Source of the DNA: Candidatus Symbiothrix sp.
GTDB taxonomy: Bacteria; Bacteroidota; Bacteroidia; Bacteroidales; Azobacteroidaceae
Length of the DNA: 37,461 nt
Assembly: GCA_031261285.1 (NCBI GenBank)
Contig: JAISKM010000138.1
Coordinates: 1 to 37,461 of the forward strand
Reading direction: 5' to 3'
The notes under the pieces were generated by a model. That model was not told where the DNA came from. It did not search any database and worked only from the letters and a program-made list of their open reading frames with translations. This document shows, piece after piece, positions 1-9,079 of this stretch; within the stretch, counting starts at the first letter, position 1; every line of letters starts with the position of its first letter. The translations under genes were made by a program, and so were the position numbers.

Positions 1-291
1 AATTTAGAATGGGATGCGAATACCACCAAAACGGTGAACCTCTATGACGTGTATACACATAATTTTACACCATCAACGCCACTGATTTCCAGCAATTCGG
101 TATTCACAACCGCAACCGCCCTGACGAACGTGTTGGGAGAAGCCGGCGACTATGACTACCTGGTTACAGATTACGACGCAAGCTGCATCACCATCGAAAG
201 CATATCCGCCACCGGCGTGATGACCTACGATTGCACCACCACCGCGCCCACATCCCTCTCGTATCTGAATATTATTCTGATCAAAAAATAA
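1..291 (+). CDS. C-terminal end of an unidentified protein (5' part outside window)
   Basis: The reading frame is open from base 1 to a TAA stop, giving the last 96 residues of a protein that starts upstream of the window. A GTG at 34 could be read as a start, but the frame is open before it and no promoter is visible, so I treat this as a 3' partial gene. The sequence is rich in Thr, Ser, Asp and Tyr, has no membrane segment, and looks like an extracellular beta-rich domain. I recognise no family. A strong intrinsic terminator follows about 50 bp downstream, of the same sequence type as those ending two transcription units further on, so this gene may be the end of another unit of the same polysaccharide locus. 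Confidence 0.6.
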   Translation, partial: NLEWDANTTKTVNLYDVYTHNFTPSTPLISSNSVFTTATALTNVLGEAGDYDYLVTDYDASCITIESISATGVMTYDCTTTAPTSLSYLNIILIKK

Positions 292-342
292 ACAGTTTGG
301 AGAATTAGAAATAAAGTGCTACCTTAAAGAACTTGATAGGTC

Positions 343-371
343 GAGCTACCCGCGATGGGTGGCTCCTTTTT
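343..371 (+). terminator. Intrinsic terminator after the left-edge gene
   Basis: GAGCTACCC (343-351) pairs with GGGTGGCTC (357-365), nine pairs with one G-U, around the loop GCGAT, followed by a run of five T. It separates the left-edge gene from the GH43 promoter region and matches the terminators at 13755 and 22466 in loop and stem sequence. Confidence 0.85.
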
Positions 372-378
372 ACAAAAA

Positions 379-406
379 TGTTACGTGAACGATAGCTTGT
401 GTAACA
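379..406 (+). promoter_or_regulatory. Direct-repeat operator upstream of the GH43 unit
   Basis: TGTTAC at 379-384 and TGTAACA at 400-406 are direct repeats with starts 21 bp apart (15 bp between). The second repeat begins 38 bp before the TACCTTTG box. The same arrangement, with identical spacings, lies upstream of the GH115 gene and of susC. Direct half-sites two helical turns apart fit an AraC-type DNA-binding domain, as found in hybrid two-component regulators of Bacteroidota glycan loci; that assignment is inference. Confidence 0.75.
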
Positions 407-437
407 TAAATGGAAATGATTATTAGAAATACTTCCT

Positions 438-445
438 TACCTTTG
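438..445 (+). promoter_or_regulatory. -7 box of the GH43-esterase-GH9 unit
   Basis: TACCTTTG matches the Bacteroidota -7 consensus TAnnTTTG. There is no good -33 box, as expected for an activator-dependent promoter; the operator lies where an activator would touch polymerase. It predicts a leader of roughly 55 nt before the GH43 start. Confidence 0.75.
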
Positions 446-507
446 CTCCGTAGTCTAATACTTAACGCACAGGGGGGTATTCTGCACGTATAACATATTG
501 TTATGGC

Positions 508-2208
508 ATGAAAAAAAATAGTATCGTATTCGTGTGCTTGGCGTTCTCGCTTTCCATGGTGGCGAAAACGCCGGAGAATGCACCGCTTTTTACGCATTTT
601 ACTTATACGGGGAACGATGAGGTGTATATGACTAATCCATTGGCGGCGGACGAATTTTATTCGCCCATTTTGCAGGGCTGCTACCCCGACCCGAGCATCA
701 CGCGCAAGGGAGAAGATTATTATTTGGTTAATTCCTCGTTTGCCTTTTTCCCCGGCGTGCCGATTTTTCATTCCAAAGACCTCGTGAACTGGAAGCAAAC
801 CGGGCACGTTTTAGACAGAACCTCTCAGTTGAAAGTGCACGATGCCGGAATAAGTCAAGGTATTTATGCCCCCGATATGAAGTATAATCCGCATAACGAT
901 ACCTTTTACATGATAACCACGCAAATTGCGGGTGGAATAGGAAATATGGTCGTGAAAACCAAAGATCCCGCCGGTGCGTGGAGCGATCCGGTTAAACTTG
1001 ATTTCGATGGTATTGACCCTTCCCTGTTTTTCGATGACGACGGCAAAGCATACTTGGTGCATAATGATGCTCCCGAAAAGGCACTCTACGAAGGTCATCG
1101 CGTGATTAAACTATGGGAATATGACACAGAAAATGATAGAGTAATCCCCGGAACCGACAAAATTATTGTGGACGGCGGGGTGGATATTTCTCAAAAACCG
1201 ATTTGGATTGAAGGTCCGCATCTTTACAAGAAAAACGGACGTTATTACCTGATGTGCGCCGAAGGAGGCACCGGCGATTGGCATAGCGAAGTGATTTTTG
1301 TGAGCGACACGCCCAAAGGAACTTATATTCCGGCAAAAAACAACCCGATACTCACCCAACGCTATTTTCCGAACGACCGAAAAAACAGAGTCGATTGGGC
1401 TGGACACGCCGATCTGGTAGAAACGCCGGACGGTAAATATTATGGTGTATTTTTGGCTGTTCGCCCCAATGAAAAAGGCCGGGTGAATACCGGTCGCGAG
1501 ACATTCCTGTTGCCGGTGGATTGGACAGGCGAATTTCCTGTGTTTGAAAACGGCTTGGTACCGCTTGTGCCCAAACAGAAAATGCCCGCAGGTGTGGAAA
1601 ATAAAACCGGTAAAGAGGGATTCTTCCCAAACGGAAATTTCACGTTTGCCGACAATTTTACTACTGCAAAATTGGATGACCGGTGGATTGGCGTGAGAGG
1701 TGCGCGCGAAGAGTTTGTGGAAATAACAAAAACCGGATTGAAAATCCATCCGTATCCGGCAAACATCAAGGAAGCGAAACCAACCTCAACGCTTTTTCTC
1801 AGACAACAACACAAACAGTTTGAAGCGACAGTAACCATAGACTTCAAACCGCAATCGGAAAAGGATTTGGCAGGCATTGTGTGCTATCAAAAAGAAACAT
1901 TTAATTATGTATTTGGCGTAACACGGAAAGACGATGCTTTTTATTTGCTGTTGGAACGAACGGAAGCCGGCAAATCAACCGTGCTTGCCGCAGAAAAAAT
2001 AGATTTACGTCAACCTGTTCAACTGAAAGTGGAAGCCAATGGGGACGACTATCAGTTTAGTTATGCTGTTGCCGGACAGGCGTTTACAAATCTTGGCGGC
2101 ATAGTGAGCGGCGATATTCTTTCAACCGGTGTAGCGGGAGGATTTACCGGCTGTTTGATTGGTCTGTATGCAACTTCTGCAAACGTTCATACACATCCAT
2201 ACGATTAA
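508..2208 (+). CDS. Secreted GH43 beta-xylosidase / alpha-L-arabinofuranosidase
   Basis: A 566-residue glycoside hydrolase of family 43 with an N-terminal signal peptide (residues 1 to about 19) and no lipobox, so probably periplasmic. The five-bladed propeller domain spans roughly residues 50-340. Its catalytic triad is visible: D61 in CYPDPS (general base), D170 in GIDPSLF (pKa modulator) and E235 in WIEGPHLY (general acid). A C-terminal beta-sandwich of about 200 residues (from about 375) is the kind that helps shape the pocket of beta-xylosidases. GH43 enzymes remove xylose or arabinose from xylan oligomers; which one cannot be told from sequence alone. It is first in a probable operon with the esterase and GH9 genes and carries the locus operator at its promoter. 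Confidence 0.92.
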   Translation: MKKNSIVFVCLAFSLSMVAKTPENAPLFTHFTYTGNDEVYMTNPLAADEFYSPILQGCYPDPSITRKGEDYYLVNSSFAFFPGVPIFHSKDLVNWKQTGHVLDRTSQLKVHDAGISQGIYAPDMKYNPHNDTFYMITTQIAGGIGNMVVKTKDPAGAWSDPVKLDFDGIDPSLFFDDDGKAYLVHNDAPEKALYEGHRVIKLWEYDTENDRVIPGTDKIIVDGGVDISQKPIWIEGPHLYKKNGRYYLMCAEGGTGDWHSEVIFVSDTPKGTYIPAKNNPILTQRYFPNDRKNRVDWAGHADLVETPDGKYYGVFLAVRPNEKGRVNTGRETFLLPVDWTGEFPVFENGLVPLVPKQKMPAGVENKTGKEGFFPNGNFTFADNFTTAKLDDRWIGVRGAREEFVEITKTGLKIHPYPANIKEAKPTSTLFLRQQHKQFEATVTIDFKPQSEKDLAGIVCYQKETFNYVFGVTRKDDAFYLLLERTEAGKSTVLAAEKIDLRQPVQLKVEANGDDYQFSYAVAGQAFTNLGGIVSGDILSTGVAGGFTGCLIGLYATSANVHTHPYD

Positions 2209-2227
2209 AATTGAAAAGTAGGAGTGT

Positions 2228-2283
2228 CATTGCGGGACGACGAAGTCGTGCTTGTCCTGAACTTGATTCAGGAACCCGCAATC
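2228..2283 (+). repeat. Intergenic palindromic element (cloverleaf-like)
   Basis: Outer arms ATTGCGGG (2229-2236) and CCCGCAAT (2275-2282) enclose two inner hairpins: CGAC-GAA-GTCG, and TCCTGAA (2255-2261) with TTCAGGA (2267-2273). There is no T-run, so it is not an ordinary terminator. Its core resembles the palindromic segment found inside queE at 27908. Confidence 0.75.
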
Positions 2284-2306
2284 CCCTCATAAATAATTAA
2301 AAACAG

Positions 2307-4235
2307 ATGAAAAAGAAGATTGTTCTATTATTATGTTTGGCGGTTTCGCTGACCGCTTTTTCTGAAATCCGTTTGCCGCAATTAGTCAGCGACGGTATGA
2401 TTGTGCAACGCGATGCCCCAATCAAGGTCTGGGGCTGGGCTGCGCCCAACGAGAAAATTGACTTGGAGTTTAATAAAGCCAAGTACCAGGCTGTGGCGGA
2501 CACGGACGGCAATTGGCTGGTACAAATTCCGGCGCAAAAAGCCGGCGGTCCTTATACGATGACGCTTAAAGCTACTAACACGCTCACTGTCAAGAATATA
2601 CTTGTAGGCGATGTCTGGATTTGCTCGGGACAGTCGAATATGGAAACACCCATTTCGAGAGTGATGTCGATGTTTGGCGACGAGATCAATGCCTGTTCCA
2701 ACCCGAATATTCGCTATGTGAAAATACCTTTAACATACAATTTTCACGCACCGCAAACGGATGTGCCGCCCTGTCATTGGGTGGATGTGACACCCGCAAC
2801 GGCGCAGGATTTTTCGGCGGTTGCCTATTTCTATGCCAAAGAAATGTACGAAAAGACGGGCGTGCCGGTGGGAATCATCAACTCCAGCGTAGGCGGCTCA
2901 CCTGCCGAAGCGTGGATTAGCGAAGAGGCTTTGCAACCTTTTCCTGCTCTGATAAACGATAAACGTATCTGCGAATCGGACGAATTTGTTGCTGAAATGC
3001 AAAAGTTGGGTTCCTTGCCCGGTCGCCGTTGGCAAACGGTGTTAAATGCGCAAGATAAAGGTCTGAACGGAGCCATTCAATGGTCTTCGCCTGCCTGTAA
3101 CGACCAGGATTGGGCAACTACCGATTTGTTGGACAACAGTTGGGGGAGAGAGGGTCGCTATCCGGCGAATGGTGTTTTCTGGTTTCGCAAAGAGGTCGAA
3201 ATCCCTGCTACTTGGGCGGGTCAAGCCGCCCTGCTGTTTATGGGACGTATCGTGGATGCAGATTCGGTATTTGTCAACGGTGTTTTTGTCGGCACCACCG
3301 GCTATCAATATCCTCCGCGCAATTATGCCGTTCCGCAAGGTGTACTGAAAGCAGGCAAAAATTTGGTTACGGTGCGATTAGTGAGCCAAGGCGGTTTCCC
3401 TGAATTTGTAAAAAACAAACCTTACAAACTCGTATTTAACAATCAAGAAATCAGCCTCGAGGGGCAATGGAAATATAAAACCGGTGCCTTGATGCCCGCT
3501 GCGCCCGGTGGAGGCATTACGTTCCAATACAAGCCGGTGGGACTTTACAACGCGATGATTTATCCCTTGAAAAACTTTGCAACTAAAGGTTTCCTTTGGT
3601 ATCAAGGCGAATCGAATACCGGAAGAGCGGACGAATATTACGACTTGATGTCCGCGCTCATCAGCGATTGGCGCCATCTGTGGAAAACAGAATCGCCGTT
3701 TTTGATAGTGCAGTTGGCTAATTTTATGGAACCGGCTCTGTTGCAACAAAATAGCGGTTGGGCGGAATTACGGAATGTGCAGTTAGAACTTTCAAAAACC
3801 ATTCCCAACACAGGTTTGGCAGTGGCAATTGACGTAGGCGAATGGAACGATATTCATCCATTGAATAAAAAAGATGTCGGCAAACGTTTGGCTCTGCAAG
3901 CGCGAAAATTGGCTTACGGCGAAAAAATTATCGCCGACGGTCCGGTTTATGAATCGTATAAAATGGAAGGCAACAAGATTGTAGTGACGTTCAAGAACGG
4001 AACCAACGACTTAAAGCCGGTGGATGAACTCAAAGGCTTCGCCGTAGCAGGCACCGACGGCATTTTCAAATTAGCAAAAGCGACCATTCAAGGCAATCAA
4101 GTGCTCGTGTGGAATGATGAAGTTTCCACACCGGCTGCCGTGAGATATGCGTGGGCAAATAATCCTGAGGGCGCAAATTTGTATAACAAGGAAGGGCTGC
4201 CCGCATCGCCGTTCCAAACAAAAGGCCGGCAATAA
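2307..4235 (+). CDS. Secreted SGNH-type carbohydrate acetylesterase (sialate O-acetylesterase-like)
   Basis: A 642-residue exported protein (signal peptide about 1-19, no lipobox) of the sialate O-acetylesterase-like SGNH hydrolases. The nucleophile Ser110 sits in WICSGQSNME; an oxyanion block VGGSPAEAW is at 195-203, a WYQGESN block at 431-437, and the Asp/His pair D515 and H517 in WNDIHP. A separate beta-sandwich of about 130 residues (about 260-393), like the sugar-binding domain of GH2 enzymes, is inserted into the hydrolase. This nested layout resembles acetyl-xylan esterases now placed in CE20. In a xylan locus the likely job is removing acetyl groups from xylose, not sialic acid; substrate is inferred from context. 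No promoter is seen in the 98-bp gap from GH43, which carries a palindromic element instead. Confidence 0.85.
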   Translation: MKKKIVLLLCLAVSLTAFSEIRLPQLVSDGMIVQRDAPIKVWGWAAPNEKIDLEFNKAKYQAVADTDGNWLVQIPAQKAGGPYTMTLKATNTLTVKNILVGDVWICSGQSNMETPISRVMSMFGDEINACSNPNIRYVKIPLTYNFHAPQTDVPPCHWVDVTPATAQDFSAVAYFYAKEMYEKTGVPVGIINSSVGGSPAEAWISEEALQPFPALINDKRICESDEFVAEMQKLGSLPGRRWQTVLNAQDKGLNGAIQWSSPACNDQDWATTDLLDNSWGREGRYPANGVFWFRKEVEIPATWAGQAALLFMGRIVDADSVFVNGVFVGTTGYQYPPRNYAVPQGVLKAGKNLVTVRLVSQGGFPEFVKNKPYKLVFNNQEISLEGQWKYKTGALMPAAPGGGITFQYKPVGLYNAMIYPLKNFATKGFLWYQGESNTGRADEYYDLMSALISDWRHLWKTESPFLIVQLANFMEPALLQQNSGWAELRNVQLELSKTIPNTGLAVAIDVGEWNDIHPLNKKDVGKRLALQARKLAYGEKIIADGPVYESYKMEGNKIVVTFKNGTNDLKPVDELKGFAVAGTDGIFKLAKATIQGNQVLVWNDEVSTPAAVRYAWANNPEGANLYNKEGLPASPFQTKGRQ

Positions 4236-4236
4236 A

Positions 4237-4357
4237 TGACCCCGATAGGGGTCACATGCTTATAGCAATGAGTCATATTCCACCCCTATTCGACCCCTTC
4301 GGGGTCGTACATCGTGGGTTATGTCATTTTTCTATAAACATACGACCCGTTGGGTCG
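4237..4357 (+). repeat. Cluster of three GACCCC/GGGGTC palindromes
   Basis: Three short hairpins of one family lie in 120 bp: TGACCCC-GATA-GGGGTCA (4237-4254), CGACCCC-TTC-GGGGTCG (4291-4307) and CGACCC-GTT-GGGTCG (4343-4357). None is followed by a clear T-run. The cluster fills the gap between the esterase and GH9 genes and supplies a false in-frame start for the latter. Confidence 0.7.
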
Positions 4358-4377
4358 AAAACAAAACACATAACAAT

Positions 4378-6846
4378 ATGATTATGAAGCAACAGATTTT
4401 TCTTTTTTGTCTATCAATCGCCGGCATCTTGTTTGCAGGCTGCCAACAGCAAGGTGGTTTGTGTTCTGATCAGGAGTTAGCCCTCAACGATTCGGGCTAT
4501 TTTGAAACGCCCGGACTGAATGTGATGATTTTCAGCAATTGGTACGACGGCTCGTTCGACGATGCCAAAATAGCCGGCGTGGAAATGATACACCACGGCG
4601 TGCGCACGGTCACTAATGGTGATGTGCGTCTGAATCCGACTCCCGGACAATGGGATGCACTGCCGGAATTTATTGAACGAAAAGTTGACCGGGAAAATCA
4701 ACGGATAGTCGTGTCATTGAACTATTCAAACTATAATTTCAATTACAATATTGTCGGCGAAGCGCGCGACGGAGGCATGTATGTGAGTGTGCAGACAGAA
4801 CAGCCGGTTCCGGAAGCCTTGGTTGGTATCGCCGGTTTCAATCTTGAATTTCTGCCTTCCGTTTATTGGGGAAAATCATTTGTTATGGACGACACGAACG
4901 GCCTGTTTCCGTTGTACCCAAGCAGCAATATGATCCCGGTTAACGGCGAAACAGAGCCTGCGCCGCTTGCTGTGGGCAAAAAAATTGACCTCGCGCCGGA
5001 AGACCCGGAACGACATATCACCATTACAAGTGCGGACAACGACCTGCAACTGTTCGATGGACGAAACAAGGCACAAAACGGCTGGTTTGTGGTGCGCAGT
5101 TTGTTGCCTGCCAATAAATCAGGGAAGATTATGGAGTGGTTTATTACCGCCGAAACGCTGAACAACTGGATACGTAAACCCGTGATTGCTCATTCACAGG
5201 TGGGTTATCATCCGGCACAGCAGAAAGTTGCAGTCATCGAATTGGATAAAAACGATACGCATACACGTAACATGCAACTGCTTAAAGTGAACAACGATGG
5301 CAGTATAAAAAAAGCGTTGAGCGGAAAACCGAAACCATGGGGGAGATATTTGCGGTATAATTATTTGACGTTTGATTTTTCTTCCATCAAAGAAAAGGGC
5401 ATTTATCGTCTGCAATACGGCGATGTGATAACGGCAAGTTTCCGTATAGACGAAAATGTGTATCAGAATGCTTGGCATCCAACCTTGGATGTTTATTATC
5501 CGGTGCAAATGGATCATCTTTTTGTGCGGGAGGCATACCGCGTTTGGCACGGCGATTCCCACCGGGATGATGCTTTACAAGCCCCTATCAATCATCATCA
5601 TTTTGATTTGTATGCGCAGGGGGCGACCACCGGCAATAAGTACAAGCCTTTGCAACATATTCCCGGACTGAATGTGGGTGGTTGGTATGATGCGGGCGAT
5701 TTTGATATTCGCACGCAAACGCAACATGCAGTGATTATGGATTTGGTGCGTTCGTGGGAACAGTTTGGTATTGACCGCGACGAAACGACCATCGACCAAA
5801 AAACCAGACAGGTGCAAATCCATGTCCCCGATGGACAGCCCGACATCCTCCAACAGATTGAGCACGGCGTTATTCAATTGTTGGCGCAACAAAAATCCGT
5901 CGGTTATGCTGTGAATGGCATTGTGGAATCACATATCGAACAATACCGTCATTTGGGCGATGCCGTGAACAAGACCGACAACATCGCCGGAAACGCCGAT
6001 GACCGTTGGGCATTCACGAATAAATCCACGCCTTTGAATTACGGCTCTGCCGCCGCATTAGCATCCGCAAGTCGCGCGTTGAAAGGCTACAACGCCAATC
6101 TTGCCGCCGAATGTTTGCACTATGCACAAAAAATTTGGACGGAAGAACACAGTCACCAACCGGACCTGTTTGTGTTTACTAAAGGTCATCTGAACACCAT
6201 CGGCGGCGCATTGGATGCGGAGGAATTTCGCGCCGCAGTAGAATTGCTGCAAACCACCGGCGAAGAACGCTACAAACAACGCGTCAACGAATTGTATCCC
6301 GCAATACAGGAAAAATTCGGCTGGTTTGCCGGAACGATTGCACAAGCGATTCCCTACATGGATGCGTCGTTCAAAAAGCAAGTGGAGCCGCAAGTAAAAG
6401 AATTTATCGAGCGACTAAAAGAAAATACGTCCAAAGCCAATCCGTTCGGCGTGTTTATTTCTACCGGCGGCTGGGCAGGCAATGGCGGCATCATCCAAAG
6501 TTCAATCACGTGCTACCTGCTGCATCAGCAATTTCCCGAATTAGTGGATCCGGAATTGGTGTATCAAGGTTTGAATTATATTTACGGCACGCACCCCGAC
6601 AGCGATATATCCTTCGTTTCAGCCGTTGGAGCGCACTCCAAAAAAGTAGCTTACGGCAACAACCGCGCCGATTTCACGTTCATCGCAGGTGGAATTGTCC
6701 CGGGAGTTTTAATCCTCAAACCGGATTTCCCCGAAAATAAAGAAGACTATCCATTCTTTTGGGGCGAAAACGAATATGTAGTAAATCTGGGCGCAAGCTA
6801 TATTTTTTTGGTGAATGCGGTGGATGCGCTTTTGAATAACAGATAG
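4378..6846 (+). CDS. GH9 family glycoside hydrolase, lipoprotein
   Basis: An 822-residue lipoprotein: the signal peptide ends in the lipobox LFAGC with Cys22. An ATG lies further upstream at 4321, but the residues from there are encoded by palindromic repeats and would put 19 extra residues before the signal peptide, so I start at 4378 (4384 is equally possible). After about 270 residues of beta-rich N-terminal region comes an Ig-like CelD-type domain beginning near HSQVGYHP, then the (alpha/alpha)6 GH9 domain with the WYDAGDFD motif (D438 and D441, base side) and the C-terminal GENEYVVN block with E799 as probable general acid. GH9 members are mostly endo-beta-1,4-glucanases, but some act on other beta-glycans, so the substrate is open. 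It is last in the unit with GH43 and the esterase. Confidence 0.85.
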   Translation: MIMKQQIFLFCLSIAGILFAGCQQQGGLCSDQELALNDSGYFETPGLNVMIFSNWYDGSFDDAKIAGVEMIHHGVRTVTNGDVRLNPTPGQWDALPEFIERKVDRENQRIVVSLNYSNYNFNYNIVGEARDGGMYVSVQTEQPVPEALVGIAGFNLEFLPSVYWGKSFVMDDTNGLFPLYPSSNMIPVNGETEPAPLAVGKKIDLAPEDPERHITITSADNDLQLFDGRNKAQNGWFVVRSLLPANKSGKIMEWFITAETLNNWIRKPVIAHSQVGYHPAQQKVAVIELDKNDTHTRNMQLLKVNNDGSIKKALSGKPKPWGRYLRYNYLTFDFSSIKEKGIYRLQYGDVITASFRIDENVYQNAWHPTLDVYYPVQMDHLFVREAYRVWHGDSHRDDALQAPINHHHFDLYAQGATTGNKYKPLQHIPGLNVGGWYDAGDFDIRTQTQHAVIMDLVRSWEQFGIDRDETTIDQKTRQVQIHVPDGQPDILQQIEHGVIQLLAQQKSVGYAVNGIVESHIEQYRHLGDAVNKTDNIAGNADDRWAFTNKSTPLNYGSAAALASASRALKGYNANLAAECLHYAQKIWTEEHSHQPDLFVFTKGHLNTIGGALDAEEFRAAVELLQTTGEERYKQRVNELYPAIQEKFGWFAGTIAQAIPYMDASFKKQVEPQVKEFIERLKENTSKANPFGVFISTGGWAGNGGIIQSSITCYLLHQQFPELVDPELVYQGLNYIYGTHPDSDISFVSAVGAHSKKVAYGNNRADFTFIAGGIVPGVLILKPDFPENKEDYPFFWGENEYVVNLGASYIFLVNAVDALLNNR

Positions 6847-6862
6847 CCTTTATAAATATTCG

Positions 6863-6941
6863 CACGGCATATTACAAGCCGTGTCGTGTAGCAATCATAC
6901 GCCTGACTTTGACACTTGGGTGTCCCAGTGGCGAAGTCAGG
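6863..6941 (+). repeat. Palindromic elements downstream of GH9
   Basis: CACGGC (6863-6868) pairs with GCCGTG (6878-6883). A second structure has CCTGACTT (6902-6909) with AAGTCAGG (6934-6941) and an inner GACAC-TTGG-GTGTC hairpin. Neither has a T-run. The first may end the GH9 transcript; the second looks like another small dispersed element. The remaining gap up to the next promoter is AT-rich with nothing further visible. Confidence 0.6.
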
Positions 6942-7053
6942 AGAAAAGTCTTATAATGCGCTATTACGCACAATATGCTAAAAACAACGATAAATATTTT
7001 CCATAATTTTTCTTGTAATTTGAACGACACCACCATATCAAATTAAAAATCAC

Positions 7054-7061
7054 TACCTTTG
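7054..7061 (+). promoter_or_regulatory. -7 box of the AlbA/ATP-binding gene; fixes its start
   Basis: TACCTTTG overlaps the TTG that would be an upstream in-frame start, so that start would precede the transcript. The ATG at 7080 follows the expected transcription start by about 12 nt. No clear -33 box is seen. Confidence 0.7.
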
Positions 7062-7079
7062 CATCAAAAAGCAAACAAC

Positions 7080-8954
7080 ATGACAGACATCAATGAATTA
7101 TTAGCACAACTGAATATCACAGACGAGTGTGTGAATATTGAAGCAAAACGGGCAAGTGAAATTGACAAGTCTGTTATGGAAACCATCAATGCCTTTTCTA
7201 ATGAGCCTAATTTGGGCGGAGGTTATCTGCTGTTAGGCGTAGAACAGGATGAAAAGACTGACATGCCACAATATATCGTTACCGGAATAAGCGATCCGGA
7301 CAAATTGCAATTAGATTTGAGTTCACAATGTGCCGATTCTTTCAATCAAACTATCCGACCCGAAATTAAAGTGGAAACGATAGGCGACAAAAATGTGATA
7401 GTCGTTTTTGTGCCGGAACTGCCTGCCTCACAGAAACCTGTGTATTTTAAGAACATAGGACTACCACGAGGCGCATATAGACGAATTGGTTCCAGCGACC
7501 AACGTTGCTCCGATGATGATATGTTTATCTTTTACCACCAAGAAGACAAATTAGACAGTAGTATTATTGAAGACTCGGGATTGGACGACATCAGCGAAGA
7601 AGCGATTGCCTTATACCGCAATTTGCGGACAAAAGTCAATCCTTATGCAGAAGAATTACAATACGACAACATCGAATTATTACAATCTTTGACGTGTTTG
7701 AAAAAAGTGGCGGACCAATACTGTCTCACTTATGCCGGTCTATTATTGTTTGGCAAGCGCACTTCCCTCCGCCGTTTGCTTCCAATGGTTCGAGTTGATT
7801 ATATCCGTGTACCCGGTAATATATGGATTGAAGACCCTGACAACCGTTTTACAACAGTAGATATGCGCGGCTCAATGCTCGAAATGGTGCAAAGGGCTTT
7901 CAGTCTTGTTTCCGATGATTTGCCCAAAGGCTTTTTATTGCCTGAAGGCGAATTGCAAGCAGAAAGTATCGGACTTCCCGCTCGTGTCTTGCGCGAAGCC
8001 ATAGTCAACTCGATGATTCACAGGACATTCCGAGTAAATCAACCCATACAAATCATTCGTTACGGCAATCGTATAGAAATAAGCAATCCCGGCTATTCCT
8101 TGAAACCGGAAGACCGCCTCGGCATCCCCGGCTCAGTAACCCGCAATCCCATTATCGCAACCATATTTCACGAAACTAACTTGGCTGAAACAAAAGGCTC
8201 AGGTATTCGTACCATGCGCACATTAATGGAAAAAGCACAAATGTTGCCACCTACATTTGAGAGCAACCATGCCCTCAATCAATTCACTATTAGACTATTG
8301 TTGCACCACTTCTTAGGTGAAGAAGATGTGAATTGGCTTTCTAAATTCGGGAAATTCAACTTAAACGAAGACCAAAAACGCTCACTCATTTTTACAAAAG
8401 AAGTCGGCGCAGTTGACAATCTCACGTATCGACAACTCAATGGCATTGAAATACTTAAAGCCACAACAGATTTGCGAGAGTTGAAAAACAAAGGCATTTT
8501 AGAGCAAAAGGGCAGAGGGAAAGCAACGTACTACGTTCCCGGAGAGGAACTAATAAAATTGCTGCCGCTTGTCGAAGATACTGTACAAGTTAATGACGAT
8601 ACTGTACAAGTTAATGACGATAGTGAACAAGCAAAAAGTCTTAGTGAACAAGTTAAAGGCGTTAGTGAACAAGTTAGAGATGACTTAGTGAACCAGCTAC
8701 CGCCCGAACTTGCTAACGAACTACCCAATTTTACAGGTCGCGTAAATAACACATCAGATTTGGCTAACTTTATCTGTCGCCTGTGTGCCGTAAATAGTTA
8801 TTCGTTAAGTCAATTATCATTATTATTGCATAAACGAGAACGGTATCTATTGACCAAATTCGTAAAACCTTTAAGAGAAAGTGGCTACCTTGCATTCACA
8901 ATCCCTGAAATGCAAAATCACCCCAAGCAAGCCTATTATACTCTAAAGAAATAA
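7080..8954 (+). CDS. AlbA_2/Schlafen-type ATP-binding protein with C-terminal winged-helix region
   Basis: A 624-residue cytoplasmic protein. Residues about 10-125 form an AlbA_2 (Schlafen-like, formerly AAA_4) domain with NIEAKRA and GGGYLLLGV. A GHKL-type ATPase segment follows at about 300-390, with REAIVNSMIHRTF (N box), ISNPGYSL (G1 box) and KGSGIRTMR (G2 box). A helical DNA-binding-like region follows, then five seven-residue repeats (residues 500-534) and a second helical domain. Such proteins are usually called putative transcriptional regulators; some members of this broad family act in defence or beside mobile DNA. It has its own promoter, does not share the xylan operator, and sits between two units of the xylan locus, so it looks like cargo. 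Function unknown. Confidence 0.8.
   Translation: MTDINELLAQLNITDECVNIEAKRASEIDKSVMETINAFSNEPNLGGGYLLLGVEQDEKTDMPQYIVTGISDPDKLQLDLSSQCADSFNQTIRPEIKVETIGDKNVIVVFVPELPASQKPVYFKNIGLPRGAYRRIGSSDQRCSDDDMFIFYHQEDKLDSSIIEDSGLDDISEEAIALYRNLRTKVNPYAEELQYDNIELLQSLTCLKKVADQYCLTYAGLLLFGKRTSLRRLLPMVRVDYIRVPGNIWIEDPDNRFTTVDMRGSMLEMVQRAFSLVSDDLPKGFLLPEGELQAESIGLPARVLREAIVNSMIHRTFRVNQPIQIIRYGNRIEISNPGYSLKPEDRLGIPGSVTRNPIIATIFHETNLAETKGSGIRTMRTLMEKAQMLPPTFESNHALNQFTIRLLLHHFLGEEDVNWLSKFGKFNLNEDQKRSLIFTKEVGAVDNLTYRQLNGIEILKATTDLRELKNKGILEQKGRGKATYYVPGEELIKLLPLVEDTVQVNDDTVQVNDDSEQAKSLSEQVKGVSEQVRDDLVNQLPPELANELPNFTGRVNNTSDLANFICRLCAVNSYSLSQLSLLLHKRERYLLTKFVKPLRESGYLAFTIPEMQNHPKQAYYTLKK
8577..8681 (+). repeat. Five 21-bp tandem repeats inside the ATP-binding gene
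   Basis: Two exact 21-bp copies (8577-8597 and 8598-8618) are followed by three degenerate ones. Each encodes seven residues: DTVQVND twice, then DSEQAKS, LSEQVKG and VSEQVRD. The unit keeps frame, so copy number can change without frameshift. It separates the two C-terminal helical regions and may be a variable-length linker. Confidence 0.85.
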
Positions 8955-9020
8955 ATCATTATTATGGATAATCTTATGTGATTGACTTGGTAATATCCAA
9001 AATGTTACGTTGCTGAAAAA

Positions 9021-9048
9021 TGTAACATCCGTGCAAACATCTGTCACA
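9021..9048 (+). promoter_or_regulatory. Direct-repeat operator upstream of the MBL-GH115 gene
   Basis: TGTAACA begins at 9021 and TGTCACA at 9042, again 21 bp apart, and the second starts 38 bp before the -7 box. An extra half-site TGTTAC lies at 9003-9008. Between the half-sites the core TGCAA matches the susC operator. Confidence 0.75.
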
Positions 9049-9079
9049 TTGGGATGCTTCTCATTCAAAAATACTTCAC

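Noticed and set aside
370..807. Long minus-strand frames opposite the xylan genes
   Set aside because: These and similar frames across the window lie antisense to genes with clear catalytic motifs and have no promoter or family signature of their own.
2307..4235. True sialidase-pathway esterase
   Set aside because: The family name refers to sialate O-acetylesterase, but no sialic acid genes are present and all neighbours act on xylan.
7059..7079. Upstream TTG start for the AlbA/ATP-binding gene
   Set aside because: The codon is part of the TACCTTTG promoter box, so it lies before the expected transcript.
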